A stretch of DNA of 23,274 bases from JAZNBI01 sp045586995 (GCA_045586995.1 JAZNBI010000126.1:1-23274), one strand, 5' to 3'; positions 16,834 to 23,160 are shown, counted from the first letter of the stretch. Numbers and translations are program-made. Notes: a model not told the origin generated them from the sequence alone.

Positions 16834-17619
16834 TCAGTTCTCCTTAACGCCGAGCGCTTCAGCCAAAAGCTCTGTAAAGTATACAACAGGAAGCTTTTCG
16901 GAATTGTTTTTCTCAAGATTATAACGGCAAAGCGGACAAGCAGTGACAAGCATCTGTGCACCTGCGCCCGAAGCGCTCTCAAGCACCTGCTTGCTCTTTT
17001 TTTCGGAAAGCGCGGGGTCTTCCAAAGTTACGTATCCTCCGCAACATTCATTACGGTACGGGTAAATAATCGGCTCTGCGCCTATTGCGCGGATAAAATC
17101 CTCGATTATTTGAGGGTTTTCGGGGTCATCCATAGCCATTGTTTTTGACGGACGAAGCAAAAGACAGCCGTAATACGCTCCGATCTTTTTACCCGTTAAT
17201 GGATTTTTAACGGCTTCTCGTACTGCGTCCCAGCCGACGACATCTCTTAAAAGCTCCAAGAAATGAAGAACCTCGGTTTCGCCGTTGTAGGAATCGTCGG
17301 GAGATATGTAGTTGTTTACGCGAGATGCGAACACTGCATCTTCTTTCATTGCGCGGTTGGTTTGCTTTATAACGTTATGGCAAGCCGAGCAGACCGACAC
17401 AAGTTTTCCGCCGTGCTTTGACGCATAAGACAGCGCACGCACGCATGAAAGCTTTGACGCGATCTCGTCTGTCGCGGTCGAAAATACTCCGCCGCAGCAT
17501 TGCCAATTTTCGATCTCTTCAAGCTCTATTCCAAGCGCTTTCGCGCATTTTCTTGTAAATACATCAAGCTCTTTGGCTTTTGTTTTCAAGGTACAGCCCG
17601 GAAAATAACTTATTTTCAT
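16834..17619 (-). CDS. hdrB: HdrB, CCG-domain subunit with two predicted noncubane clusters
   Basis: Catalytic subunit of heterodisulfide reductase in methanogens, where two noncubane [4Fe-4S] clusters split the CoM-S-S-CoB disulfide. The 261-residue protein keeps both complete CCG motifs: Cys9, Cys41-Cys42, Cys77/Cys80 and Cys152, Cys192-Cys193, Cys228/Cys231. A bacterium of this kind lacks CoM and CoB, so the natural partner must differ: another disulfide, a DsrC-like protein, or FrdAB used as electron acceptor. No dsrC is present in the window. GGAGG sits 9 bases before the ATG; fumC ends 27 bases upstream. Confidence 0.93.
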   Translation of the reverse strand: MKISYFPGCTLKTKAKELDVFTRKCAKALGIELEEIENWQCCGGVFSTATDEIASKLSCVRALSYASKHGGKLVSVCSACHNVIKQTNRAMKEDAVFASRVNNYISPDDSYNGETEVLHFLELLRDVVGWDAVREAVKNPLTGKKIGAYYGCLLLRPSKTMAMDDPENPQIIEDFIRAIGAEPIIYPYRNECCGGYVTLEDPALSEKKSKQVLESASGAGAQMLVTACPLCRYNLEKNNSEKLPVVYFTELLAEALGVKEN

Positions 17620-17646
17620 TGGCAGCTTCCTCCTTATATTTTAGAG

Positions 17647-19023
17647 TTAAACCATTTGTTCGGGATGGAACACCTCATCGAATTTTTCGGCGGTGAGGAA
17701 TCCCAGCTCTACGCAGGCATCTTTAAGAGAAATATTATCCTTAAACGCTTTTTTCGCGGTTTTTGCGGCGTTTTCATAACCGATATACGGATTTAATGCG
17801 GTGACAAGCATAAGCGAATTGTGCAGATTATGATGCATTTTTTCGCGGTTTGCCTTTATACCGACGGCGCAGTTCTTATTGAATGAAAGAATTGCTTCGG
17901 CAAGAAGGCGTGAGGATTGAAGGAAATTGTATATGCATACGGGCATAAATACGTTAAGTTCAAAGTTTCGTTGGCTTCCCGCCATGCCGACGGCAACGTC
18001 GTTGCCCATTACCTGAACGGCTACCATTGTAACCGCCTCGCACTGTGTGGGGTTTACCTTGCCGGGCATAATAGACGAGCCGGGCTCGTTTTCGGGAATA
18101 AAAATTTCTCCGAGTCCGTCGCGAGGACCTGAAGCCAACCAACGAACGTCGTTTGCTATCTTCATCATGTCTGCTGCCAACGCCTTAATTGCGCCGTGAG
18201 CAAAGACCAATTCGTCCTTTGAAGTGAGGGCGTGGAATTTATTTTCTGCGGTTATAAACGGCTTGTTTGTCAAGCTTGCAATGTTTTTTGCAACCAAGGT
18301 GTCAAATCCCTTGGGCGCGTTCAATCCCGTGCCTACGGCAGTTCCGCCGAGCGCAAGCTCGTAAAGTGGTTTAAGGGAGAGCTGCAAAAGCTCTACGTCC
18401 CTTTCGAGCGAAGAACGCCAGCCGCTGATCTCCTGCGAAAACTTTATGGGAGTTGCATCCTGAAGATGCGTTCTTCCCGATTTTACGATATCGTCGTTTT
18501 CGGCTTCAAGGCGGCGGAATGTTTCGATAAGAACCTTTACTGCGGGAATAAGTTTGTCTTCAAGCGAAAGCACCGCGCTTATGTGCATAGCCGTCGGGAA
18601 GGTATCGTTTGAAGATTGACTCATGTTTATATCGTCATTCGGGTGTAAGAGCTTCTCGCCTGCGATCTCGTTGCCGCGATTGGCAATGACCTCATTTGCG
18701 TTCATATTTGACTGAGTGCCCGAGCCGGTCTGCCATACAACCAAGGGAAAGTGAGAATCAAGAGCACCCGAGGTTACTTCATCGCATGCCTGTGTAATTG
18801 CGGACAGCTTTTCCGAAGTCATCTTTTGCGGCTTTAATTCGTGATTGGCAAGAGCCGCCGCTTTTTTCAAAATTCCGAAAGCGTGTGTGATTTCGCGCGG
18901 CATCGTTTCAATGCCGACACCTATTTCAAAGTTTTCGTGGCTTCTTTGAGTTTGAGCCGCCCAATAACGGTCTGCGGGAACCTGAACCTCTCCCATAGAA
19001 TCGTGTTCGGTACGATAATTCAT
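17647..19023 (-). CDS. fumC: Fumarate hydratase, class II
   Basis: Interconverts malate and fumarate; iron-independent class II enzyme of the fumarase/aspartase superfamily. The 458-residue protein shows TGSGTQSNMN, SSNDTFPTAMH, SGRTHLQDATP and the signature GSSIMPGKVNPTQ near residues 315-327. Aspartase is a close relative, but the overall N-terminus (MNYRTEHDSMGEV) matches fumarases. I favour the ATG at 19023 on that basis; an in-frame ATG at 19035 is possible. Neither has a good adjacent ribosome-binding site, and a GCTTTC/GAAAGC stem lies just upstream (19037-19054). It sits between the malate dehydrogenase candidate and hdrB, feeding fumarate to FrdAB. Confidence 0.93.
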   Translation of the reverse strand: MNYRTEHDSMGEVQVPADRYWAAQTQRSHENFEIGVGIETMPREITHAFGILKKAAALANHELKPQKMTSEKLSAITQACDEVTSGALDSHFPLVVWQTGSGTQSNMNANEVIANRGNEIAGEKLLHPNDDINMSQSSNDTFPTAMHISAVLSLEDKLIPAVKVLIETFRRLEAENDDIVKSGRTHLQDATPIKFSQEISGWRSSLERDVELLQLSLKPLYELALGGTAVGTGLNAPKGFDTLVAKNIASLTNKPFITAENKFHALTSKDELVFAHGAIKALAADMMKIANDVRWLASGPRDGLGEIFIPENEPGSSIMPGKVNPTQCEAVTMVAVQVMGNDVAVGMAGSQRNFELNVFMPVCIYNFLQSSRLLAEAILSFNKNCAVGIKANREKMHHNLHNSLMLVTALNPYIGYENAAKTAKKAFKDNISLKDACVELGFLTAEKFDEVFHPEQMV

Positions 19024-19036
19024 ATGTGTGACCATA

Positions 19037-19054
19037 GCTTTCTTTTGCGAAAGC
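19037..19054 (-). promoter_or_regulatory. Small hairpin before fumC that may position its ribosome-binding site
   Basis: A 6-bp perfect stem GCTTTC/GAAAGC with a 6-base loop ends one base before the alternative fumC ATG at 19035. The only good purine run, AAAGGA, lies just on the far side of the stem (about 19057-19062). If the stem forms in the mRNA it brings AAAGGA close to the ATG. The repeat is seen directly; its role is inference. Confidence 0.35.
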
Positions 19055-19105
19055 GTTCCTTTCTTTGCATAGTTTTACATTTTTTGAGGAATTGCTTTCC
19101 TTTAA

Positions 19106-20077
19106 TTAAATATTAATGCTGTTGATTACTTTGCGCAAGCTTTCGGCACTGTTGTGAAGAAGCTCTATTTCCTGCTCGTTTATCGGAACCATTATCTTAC
19201 TGTGCGCGCCCTGCTCGCCGACGACGTTTACAAGACTCAGGCAGACGTCGGAAATTCCGTATTCTCCTTTAAGCATTGTGGAAACCGTCATCGTCGTATC
19301 AATTCCGCTGAGCAGACATTTGCATATATGGCAAACCGAAATGGCGACCGCATAGAATGTTGCGCCCTTGCGTTCAATAACTCTCGCGCCCGAGGTTTTA
19401 ACATACTGCTCGACCTCCGAGTGTTGAAGCTTGGGGAACAGGTCTGATTGTTCAACTCCGCCGATACCGGGGCGGCAATTTCTTACCGATTCGCCGTAAG
19501 AAGCTATCGGTACATTCGAGATATTTGCAACCGACCACGGAATAAATGACGAGTCACCGTGCTCGCCGAACACATAAGCGTGAACGTTCTTCTGGTTGAC
19601 CGAATAATACTCGGAAAGACGCGCACGCAGACGCGCGGTGTCGAGAATTGTACCCGAACCGATGATTCTTTCTTCGGGCAAGCCGGAATATTTGTGGAAA
19701 GTATAAGTAAGTATATCAACCGGATTACTTACGATTACATAGTTTGCGTTTGGAGCATAACGTGTTATCTCCGGAATGATCTGCTTTAAAATGTTTACGT
19801 TGGTCTGAGCGAGGTCAAGACGTGTTTGTCCCGGTTTTCTTGCTACTCCCGAGGTTATTATTACAATATCCGAGTCGACGGCATGTTCGTACGTACCGGC
19901 GTAAACCGAGCAAGGATTGCAAAACGGGGTGCCTTGGCGAATATCAAGTGCTTCACCGAGCGCTCTTTCACCGTTGACGTCGATCATAACGATGTTAGAG
20001 GCGATTCCGGTTACCGTCAAAGTATACGCTATGGTAGAGCCAACATTTCCTGTTCCGATAATTGTGATTTTGTTCAT
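19106..20077 (-). CDS. LDH-fold NAD-dependent dehydrogenase, probable malate dehydrogenase
   Basis: A 323-residue member of the lactate/malate dehydrogenase family: Rossmann loop GTGNVGS (8-14), catalytic His173 in GEHGD with Asp146/Arg149 in DTARLR. The overall type is L-lactate dehydrogenase (TRLDL, KGATFYAV). The substrate loop, however, reads ARKPGQTR, with Arg80 at the position (102 in standard numbering) where lactate enzymes have Gln and malate enzymes have Arg; a Gln-to-Arg change there is known to switch specificity to oxaloacetate. With fumC and fumarate reductase downstream, malate dehydrogenase is the better call, though automatic annotation will likely say ldh. AAGGAAAGG lies 8 bases before the ATG. 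Confidence 0.88.
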   Translation of the reverse strand: MNKITIIGTGNVGSTIAYTLTVTGIASNIVMIDVNGERALGEALDIRQGTPFCNPCSVYAGTYEHAVDSDIVIITSGVARKPGQTRLDLAQTNVNILKQIIPEITRYAPNANYVIVSNPVDILTYTFHKYSGLPEERIIGSGTILDTARLRARLSEYYSVNQKNVHAYVFGEHGDSSFIPWSVANISNVPIASYGESVRNCRPGIGGVEQSDLFPKLQHSEVEQYVKTSGARVIERKGATFYAVAISVCHICKCLLSGIDTTMTVSTMLKGEYGISDVCLSLVNVVGEQGAHSKIMVPINEQEIELLHNSAESLRKVINSINI

Positions 20078-20101
20078 GTTAACAACCTTTCCTTTTGATT
20101 T

Positions 20102-20407
20102 TCAGGACGCCGACAGCATCCGAAATTGTTTTTTTAAGGGCCTCGCGGCCATATTTATCCACTTAAAACTTGTTCTTTTCGCCGTGAGTAAGACATTCCG
20201 CGCCGCCTCTACTACCGTATGGAAGCTCATTTTCTTTATACCCTTTATGACCTGACCGAGCTTTGTATAGGAAAATCGACTGGCAACAGACGGGGCAACC
20301 ACGGCATACGTTTTATAATTATTGTTGTTATTGCTGTTTTTGATGAGATCGATTACCTTTGGTTGTGGTCTCCTTGGTTTTTGTTGAGCGTCAAAATCGA
20401 CCTTCAA
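20102..20407 (-). CDS. Short basic ORF, possible remnant of a [FeFe]-hydrogenase-like protein
   Basis: A 101-codon frame fills the gap between the small ferredoxin and the malate dehydrogenase candidate. It would start at a TTG overlapping the ferredoxin stop and has no clear ribosome-binding site. The N-terminal third is basic and contains a run of Asn. Residues from about 33 on (YKTYAVVAPSVASRF, then GIKKMSFHTVVEAAR) resemble, from memory, the start of the H-cluster domain of HydA-like proteins, where an APS motif and a later F-x-x-V-x-E-x-A pattern occur. A later TSFKWI may correspond to the TSCCPxW motif with the cysteines lost. No cysteine is present in the whole frame, so it cannot bind iron-sulfur clusters. 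It may be a decayed gene or an unrelated small protein. Confidence 0.4.
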   Translation of the reverse strand: MKVDFDAQQKPRRPQPKVIDLIKNSNNNNNYKTYAVVAPSVASRFSYTKLGQVIKGIKKMSFHTVVEAARNVLLTAKRTSFKWINMAARPLKKQFRMLSAS

Positions 20408-20643
20408 AGGCGCGGTTTTACCTGGTTTTCGAAGAAATTTTCGACATCGTCAGGCAAAAGCGAAAAGACCTGATCGTCTATAGAAACACAAACGCCCTCT
20501 TGACATTGTCCCATACAAAATATTGCGACAAGTTCGATTTTGTCATTAAGATGATTTTCGGCAATTAGTTTTTTTAGTCCATCGACAACACGATGTGAGC
20601 CCTTGAAATAGCACGAGCTTCCGACACAAATTGTAATTTTCAC
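20404..20643 (-). CDS. Small thioredoxin-like [2Fe-2S] ferredoxin (NuoE-like)
   Basis: A 79-residue protein with the cysteine layout of the thioredoxin-fold [2Fe-2S] family that includes the C-terminal part of NuoE: Cys6-x4-Cys11 near the N-terminus and Cys43-x3-Cys47, plus Cys52. It lacks the helical N-terminal domain of full NuoE. I chose the GTG at 20643, giving MKITICVGSSC with GGAG 8 bases upstream; a TTG two codons earlier is only 2 bases from GGAG. It follows rex by about 30 bases. In clostridia such proteins often sit next to hydrogenase or NuoF-like genes, but none is intact here, so its partner is unclear. Confidence 0.85.
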   Translation of the reverse strand: MKITICVGSSCYFKGSHRVVDGLKKLIAENHLNDKIELVAIFCMGQCQEGVCVSIDDQVFSLLPDDVENFFENQVKPRL

Positions 20644-20673
20644 TTTCAAAACTCCTTCTGTAAATTAAATTGA

Positions 20674-21297
20674 TTATGATTTGGCTTGCAAGCGTAACGT
20701 CGCAAGCGATAATGCCAGGTTTTCATTTTGTATAATAACATCATCGGGAACATTAAGCGAACAGGGAGCAAAGTTCCAAATTGCTTTTATTCCGCTTTTG
20801 ACAAGTCGCTCGCATGCACTGTGAGCCGAACAAACGGGAACGGTTATAATTCCTATTTGAATGTTTTCTTTTTGGCAAAATTCCTCGAGCATTTCGGAAG
20901 GGTAAATAAATTTACCCGTTGAGGTTTTTTCTGGCGACATGGTCGATATATCAAACGCAGCGACGATGTCAACACCGAATCCTTCAAAATTTGCATAACC
21001 CAAAAGTGCTCTCCCGATCTTTCCCGCGCCGACAATCACCGCCTTGGTGGTATTGTTTATGCCGAGAACCTCCTCGAGAATTTTGATAAGGTCCTTTGTT
21101 GCATATCCGACCTTGGGACGTCCCGCTCCACTGACGGCATTTAAGTCCTTGCGCACCTGAACGTCACCCAAGCCGAGCGCTTTTGCAATTTCGGTTGCCG
21201 ATATATATTTGTTTTTTGCTAAGTCAAGCCCTTGCAGATATTTTAAATAAGCAGGCAGTCTGCCAAGTGTTGAACGCATTATAGAATATGCAGCCAC
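20674..21297 (-). CDS. rex: Redox-sensing transcriptional repressor Rex
   Basis: Dimeric repressor that senses the NADH/NAD ratio and controls fermentation and anaerobic respiration genes in Gram-positive bacteria. The 207-residue protein has an N-terminal winged helix (RLPAYLKYL at 13-21; DVQVRKDL at 45-52 followed by SGAGRPKVGY), a Rossmann loop GAGKIG (90-95) and the C-terminal WNFAP motif. The start is GTG with GGAGG about 10 bases upstream; this fits the family N-terminus better than the ATG six codons later. It is the first gene of the - strand run leading to mdh, fumC, hdr-flx, frd and the exchanger, so it may control the whole succinate module. No textbook Rex operator was seen. Confidence 0.95.
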   Translation of the reverse strand: MAAYSIMRSTLGRLPAYLKYLQGLDLAKNKYISATEIAKALGLGDVQVRKDLNAVSGAGRPKVGYATKDLIKILEEVLGINNTTKAVIVGAGKIGRALLGYANFEGFGVDIVAAFDISTMSPEKTSTGKFIYPSEMLEEFCQKENIQIGIITVPVCSAHSACERLVKSGIKAIWNFAPCSLNVPDDVIIQNENLALSLATLRLQAKS

Positions 21298-21392
21298 GGA
21301 TAATTTGCCTCCTTTTAGGATTAAAATCTCTCTACAAACCGATATTTAAATGTTTATTTCGAACAGACATATATCGATAATACTATTATCTA

Positions 21393-21429
21393 TTTCACCG
21401 TATACAATTATATCACAAAAACGGTGAAA
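21393..21429. repeat. 37-bp inverted repeat over the rex promoter, candidate operator
   Basis: Perfect 9-base arms TTTCACCGT (21393-21401) and ACGGTGAAA (21421-21429) flank a 19-base centre that contains the -10 box of the predicted rex promoter. Because the arms lie on either side of the -10 box and one lies inside the -35/-10 spacer, a protein bound there would block polymerase. The arms do not match the usual Rex half-site TTGTGA, so the binding protein is unknown. Confidence 0.5.
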
Positions 21430-21435
21430 AAACAA
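21407..21435 (-). promoter_or_regulatory. Predicted rex promoter
   Basis: On the - strand a TTGTTT -35 box (21430-21435) is followed after 17 bases by a perfect TATAAT -10 box (21407-21412). This leaves a leader of roughly 100 bases before the rex GTG. It would drive rex and, if there is no internal terminator, the genes downstream of it. Confidence 0.6.
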
Positions 21436-21544
21436 TTGTCACATATTATAAAAAATGAATAACAAAAAAGTTATTTATAGTACAATAAAAACATAAAAAT
21501 CGCCAAAAAACGCCTATCTATATTTTAAAATAGCAGTTAGTGCC

Positions 21545-21591
21545 AAAAAAGGAACCTTTCGCTTTGTAACAAATGCGAAAAGTTCCTTTTT
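21545..21591. terminator. Intrinsic terminator after the BFD-like gene (bidirectional shape)
   Basis: Arms AAAAAGGAAC-C-TTTCGC and GCGAAA-A-GTTCCTTTTT form a 16-bp stem with one internal mismatch and a 12-base loop. On the - strand it lies 44 bases past the stop of the BFD-like gene and ends in a T run. It separates that gene from the rex promoter. Confidence 0.8.
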
Positions 21592-21634
21592 GATTGAACT
21601 TTATTCGGGGGGCTCAAAGCGATGTATAGAAATG

Positions 21635-21838
21635 TCAGCCGCTTATAAACTGTGAAATCACATCAAGAATTTTATCGTGGCAGCCGCCGCACCCAGTTGA
21701 GCATTTAGTGATTTTTTGCACATCCTCAAACTCTTTTTCAACATCGCCGAATGAGGTGTGGTTGCTGAGTGCTTTTTCAATGTCGGCAACCGTTACTTGC
21801 TTGCATTTGCATATTACTTCGTTTATTCTGTATGTCAT
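21635..21838 (-). CDS. BFD-like (2Fe-2S)-binding protein
   Basis: A 67-residue protein of the bacterioferritin-associated ferredoxin (BFD-like) [2Fe-2S] family, also found as a domain in NirB and NifU. Visible ligands are Cys10 and Cys12 (CKC) near the N-terminus and Cys50 and Cys53 (CGGC) in the second helical hairpin, with an extra Cys46. The ATG has AAGGA about 9 bases upstream. It appears to be a single-gene unit: its own promoter lies at 21878-21906 and a terminator at 21545-21591. Possible roles are electron transfer or iron release; neither partner nor bacterioferritin is in the window. Confidence 0.82.
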   Translation of the reverse strand: MTYRINEVICKCKQVTVADIEKALSNHTSFGDVEKEFEDVQKITKCSTGCGGCHDKILDVISQFISG

Positions 21839-21877
21839 TGTGTGTTATCCTTATTAAAAAAGAATTTAACTGTTTGT

Positions 21878-21906
21878 ATTTTAACACATTTGAGCCCTTC
21901 TGTCTA
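21878..21906 (-). promoter_or_regulatory. Predicted promoter of the BFD-like gene
   Basis: On the - strand TAGACA (21901-21906), a 17-base spacer and an extended -10 box TGTTAAAAT (TAAAAT at 21878-21883) lie about 40 bases before the ATG. The spacer and -35 also contain a short AGCCC/GGGCT inverted repeat that might bind a regulator. Confidence 0.6.
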
Positions 21907-21967
21907 TGGGCTTTTGAATAATTTTGAGAATTTTACTTTGAATAAGCCAAAAATGTAAAAGAAATGC

Positions 21968-21995
21968 TTGACTTTCCTTCATTATATATTATAAT
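21968..21995 (+). promoter_or_regulatory. Promoter-like sequence pointing rightwards with no gene behind it
   Basis: TTGACT, 16 bases, TATAAT on the + strand, in an AT-rich intergenic stretch. Downstream there is only an AGTGC/GCACT stem and then the antisense strand of the DUF4363 gene. It could start a short or antisense RNA, or be chance in AT-rich DNA. Confidence 0.3.
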
Positions 21996-22057
21996 ATGCT
22001 TTAGTGCGTATAAGCGGCACTCAAAAAGCTTCGTCTGATTGAAAAAAACAATTCGAT

Positions 22058-22414
22058 TTATTCAAAAATACATTCCAGACGCTTCATATCCGATATTGCA
22101 TTCAGCAAGGATGCTCTGACACTCTCGTAGTTGCCTCGCTCTTCTGAAATTGCGAGAGCGCGCATTGATGCTATTAGGTCATCTATTGTGAAAATCAAAG
22201 AGTAATTCACAGAAAAGGACAGCATATCTTTCTTGCTTTGCCACTCTTTTTGAAGCTCTGTCGCAAGCGAAGAGTCGGCGCACGCTTTGTCAAAGCTCAT
22301 ACTTGATACCATATCATAAAATTTTTCGGTTGTGTTTAAAACATAGAAAAAGTTGGTAATAATAATTAGGAGCATTAAAATAAGAAGCACGATAGAGATT
22401 ATAAAAATTTTCAT
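22058..22414 (-). CDS. DUF4363 family membrane-anchored protein
   Basis: A 118-residue protein with one N-terminal membrane helix (about residues 3-28, very rich in Ile and Leu) followed by a helical soluble part with no cysteine cluster or known active site. This shape and the partner gene match DUF4363 proteins of clostridia, which are commonly found next to DUF421 genes. Its ATG overlaps the DUF421 stop as ATGA, with AAGGA about 9 bases upstream. The function is unknown; the tight coupling suggests it works with the DUF421 protein at the membrane. Confidence 0.75.
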   Translation of the reverse strand: MKIFIISIVLLILMLLIIITNFFYVLNTTEKFYDMVSSMSFDKACADSSLATELQKEWQSKKDMLSFSVNYSLIFTIDDLIASMRALAISEERGNYESVRASLLNAISDMKRLECIFE

Positions 22415-23088
22415 TGCGGCGAATCCTTTTCGATGAGATTTATTTTTTGGGCATCGTCGATAGTCATAATATACACTTTTTCAAGTGTCGTTCCCCAATT
22501 TTCAACCTGCTTGAGAACCCATTCGGAAGTTTGATTCAACATATTAAGCGTGTGTTTGTTGATCTTTCCTTCTGAAATGAGGATGTGCGTTATTCCCGAT
22601 TCTGCAACATTCAACTCTAAATTGTCGGCTCTGGGTGGTTGGGCTTTGGCTTTCGTAATAACCGAAAGCCGTCCGTTGTGCTCTAAGATTGCATATTCTA
22701 CATCTTGAAAATCCGAAATTCCTTGAAGGCGAAGCTCACTGAGAAGCTCGTCGATCGAGATCCTCAGATCTTTTAGCTCTTGCTGATTTATCTTTCCTTT
22801 GTCTATTAAAGTGTTCGGGCGCGATGAAAAAATATTTTTCATAGGTTGAAAATTAGCCAAAAGCCACGACGATATAATTTCAAAACACGAAATTGTTACT
22901 ATTGGAATAACCGCATACATTATCGGAATCTCGTGATTTTCCATCGGGATGACTGCCATTTCCGAAACCAAAAGAGTTGTAATGAGCTCGGAAATTTCGA
23001 GCTCGCCGACCTGTCGCTTGCCCATAAATCGTATCATTATCATCAAAAGTGCATAAATTAGTAGCGTCTTGTACAAAACTGTAACCAT
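22411..23088 (-). CDS. DUF421 (YetF/YrbG family) membrane protein
   Basis: A 225-residue protein with two or three N-terminal membrane helices (about 5-20, 35-47 and 57-78) and a cytoplasmic C-terminal domain. The family signature RFMGKRQVGELEISELI (20-36) and the following VSEMAVIPM are clear. Members occur in many spore-forming Firmicutes (YetF, YrbG, YdfS of Bacillus); their role is not well established. AGAGGTG lies 5 bases before the ATG. It forms a two-gene operon with the DUF4363 gene and is divergent from the rRNA-type promoter on the right. Confidence 0.85.
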   Translation of the reverse strand: MVTVLYKTLLIYALLMIMIRFMGKRQVGELEISELITTLLVSEMAVIPMENHEIPIMYAVIPIVTISCFEIISSWLLANFQPMKNIFSSRPNTLIDKGKINQQELKDLRISIDELLSELRLQGISDFQDVEYAILEHNGRLSVITKAKAQPPRADNLELNVAESGITHILISEGKINKHTLNMLNQTSEWVLKQVENWGTTLEKVYIMTIDDAQKINLIEKDSPQ

Positions 23089-23133
23089 AAAATCACCTCT
23101 AAATTAGTATTTTGACAAAAATTCGCATTATTC

Positions 23134-23160
23134 AAAAAAAACGAAAAAAAAGTGAAAAAA
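23134..23160 (+). promoter_or_regulatory. Three phased A-tracts, UP-element-like
   Basis: A-runs at 23134-23141, 23144-23151 and 23155-23160 have centres exactly 10 bases apart and end just before the -35 box at 23165. Such phasing bends DNA, and A-rich DNA here is where the RNA polymerase alpha subunit binds in rRNA promoters. Confidence 0.5.

Noticed and set aside
14436..17619. Archaeal (methanogen) origin because of hdrABC
   Set aside because: Rex, the bacterial-type ribosome-binding sites, DUF421 and the shikimate genes are bacterial, and bacterial HdrABC sets are well known.
20062..20090. TTGTTAACATGAACAA palindrome at the mdh start as a Rex site
   Set aside because: The halves are too close for a Rex site (6 rather than 8 central bases) and it is made up of the ATG and the first codon, so it is likely chance.
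21390..21470. Canonical Rex operator upstream of rex
   Set aside because: Only half-sites such as TCACAA and TAACAA occur; none has the partner half at the correct spacing.
22000..22020. AGTGC/GCACT stem as terminator of the DUF421/DUF4363 operon
   Set aside because: The stem is only 5 bp and no T run follows on the - strand.
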